Below, one piece after another: positions 63,925-64,000 of a stretch of 64,000 nt of DNA (position 1 is its first letter; every line of letters begins with the position of its first letter). This stretch comes from Candidatus Koribacter versatilis Ellin345 (GTDB lineage: Bacteria > Acidobacteriota > Terriglobia > Terriglobales > Acidobacteriaceae): assembly GCF_000014005.1 (NCBI RefSeq), contig NC_008009.1, positions 5,084,001 to 5,148,000 of the forward strand, given 5' to 3'. Under the pieces are notes generated by a model, which saw nothing but the letters and a program-made list of their open reading frames with translations, did no database searches and was not told the origin of the DNA. A program made the translations under genes and the position numbers.

Positions 63925-64000
63925 CCTCCGACCCATGCCTCGGTAACCAGCTTCGTCCAGCGGCCAGCCGGCACTTCCGTCTCCGTCTCACCTCCTTCTC
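63921..64000 (-). CDS. C-terminus of a minus-strand gene cut by the window edge
   Basis: 25 codons ending EVPAGRWTKLVTEAWVGG before TAG (63921-63923). Composition looks coding, and the stop falls at the end of repeat copy B. Too short to name; the rest lies beyond the window. Confidence 0.4.
   Translation of the reverse strand, partial: EGGETETEVPAGRWTKLVTEAWVGG

Overview
The window looks like chromosome of an acidobacterium close to, or the same as, 'Candidatus Koribacter versatilis'. Three things point there: a very large two-FtsX permease of the acidobacterial ADOP type next to a PadR regulator; dense GC-rich coding with short REP-like repeats that read ...GGTCCTTCGACT...CGCTCAGGATGACA; and, before nadA, a leader RNA that matches from memory the NAD+-I riboswitch domain crystallised from that organism. 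No database search could be run, so the species is inferred.

Layout. 1-2000: end of a peptidase-like gene, a SpoIIE-type phosphatase and a REC-PilZ regulator. 2000-7270: an AT-richer accessory island with a DUF262 protein facing a four-gene minus-strand cassette (large protein resembling pPIWI-associating nucleases, two small unknowns, an HNH-type protein). 7274-12770: ADOP permease/PadR, a secreted unknown, def and aroC. 12984-16177: a NarX/NarL-like two-component system plus a second response regulator. 16178-27486 (minus): HAD hydrolase, lipoprotein, YhaM-like nuclease, rpoD, dnaG, a nitronate-monooxygenase-like enzyme and mutS2. 27600-32109: hemB, MarR/VOC pair with a palindromic operator, lpd and lipB.

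32174-40044 is a hexuronate region: uxaC, an MFS transporter, a LarA-type nickel epimerase and an SDR overlap tightly, followed by three Tat-exported sugar isomerase/oxidoreductase proteins. A likely route is glucuronate -> fructuronate -> mannonate, with the LarA-like protein epimerising mannonate/gluconate. 40237-42214 has a DGPF protein with its ECF42-type sigma factor, and RidA. 42346-45285 has a probable Moco riboswitch with moaA and a tandem NAD+-I riboswitch with nadA, then a DUF2203 protein.

45292-50589 (minus) is the most unusual operon: ABC ATPase, permease, a solute-binding protein fused to a peptidoglycan-binding OmpA domain, and two coiled-coil proteins, one membrane-bound. 50834-55294 holds small membrane proteins, a YycJ-like hydrolase, 3-hydroxybutyryl-CoA dehydrogenase and an FHA/PP2C pair. 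55461-61775 is the ATP synthase operon (b', b, delta, alpha, gamma, beta, epsilon; no a or c), whose b subunit carries a signal peptide and a long periplasmic extension. Between it and a secreted M28 peptidase lies a strong candidate for an undescribed small RNA on the plus strand (about 61999-62080).
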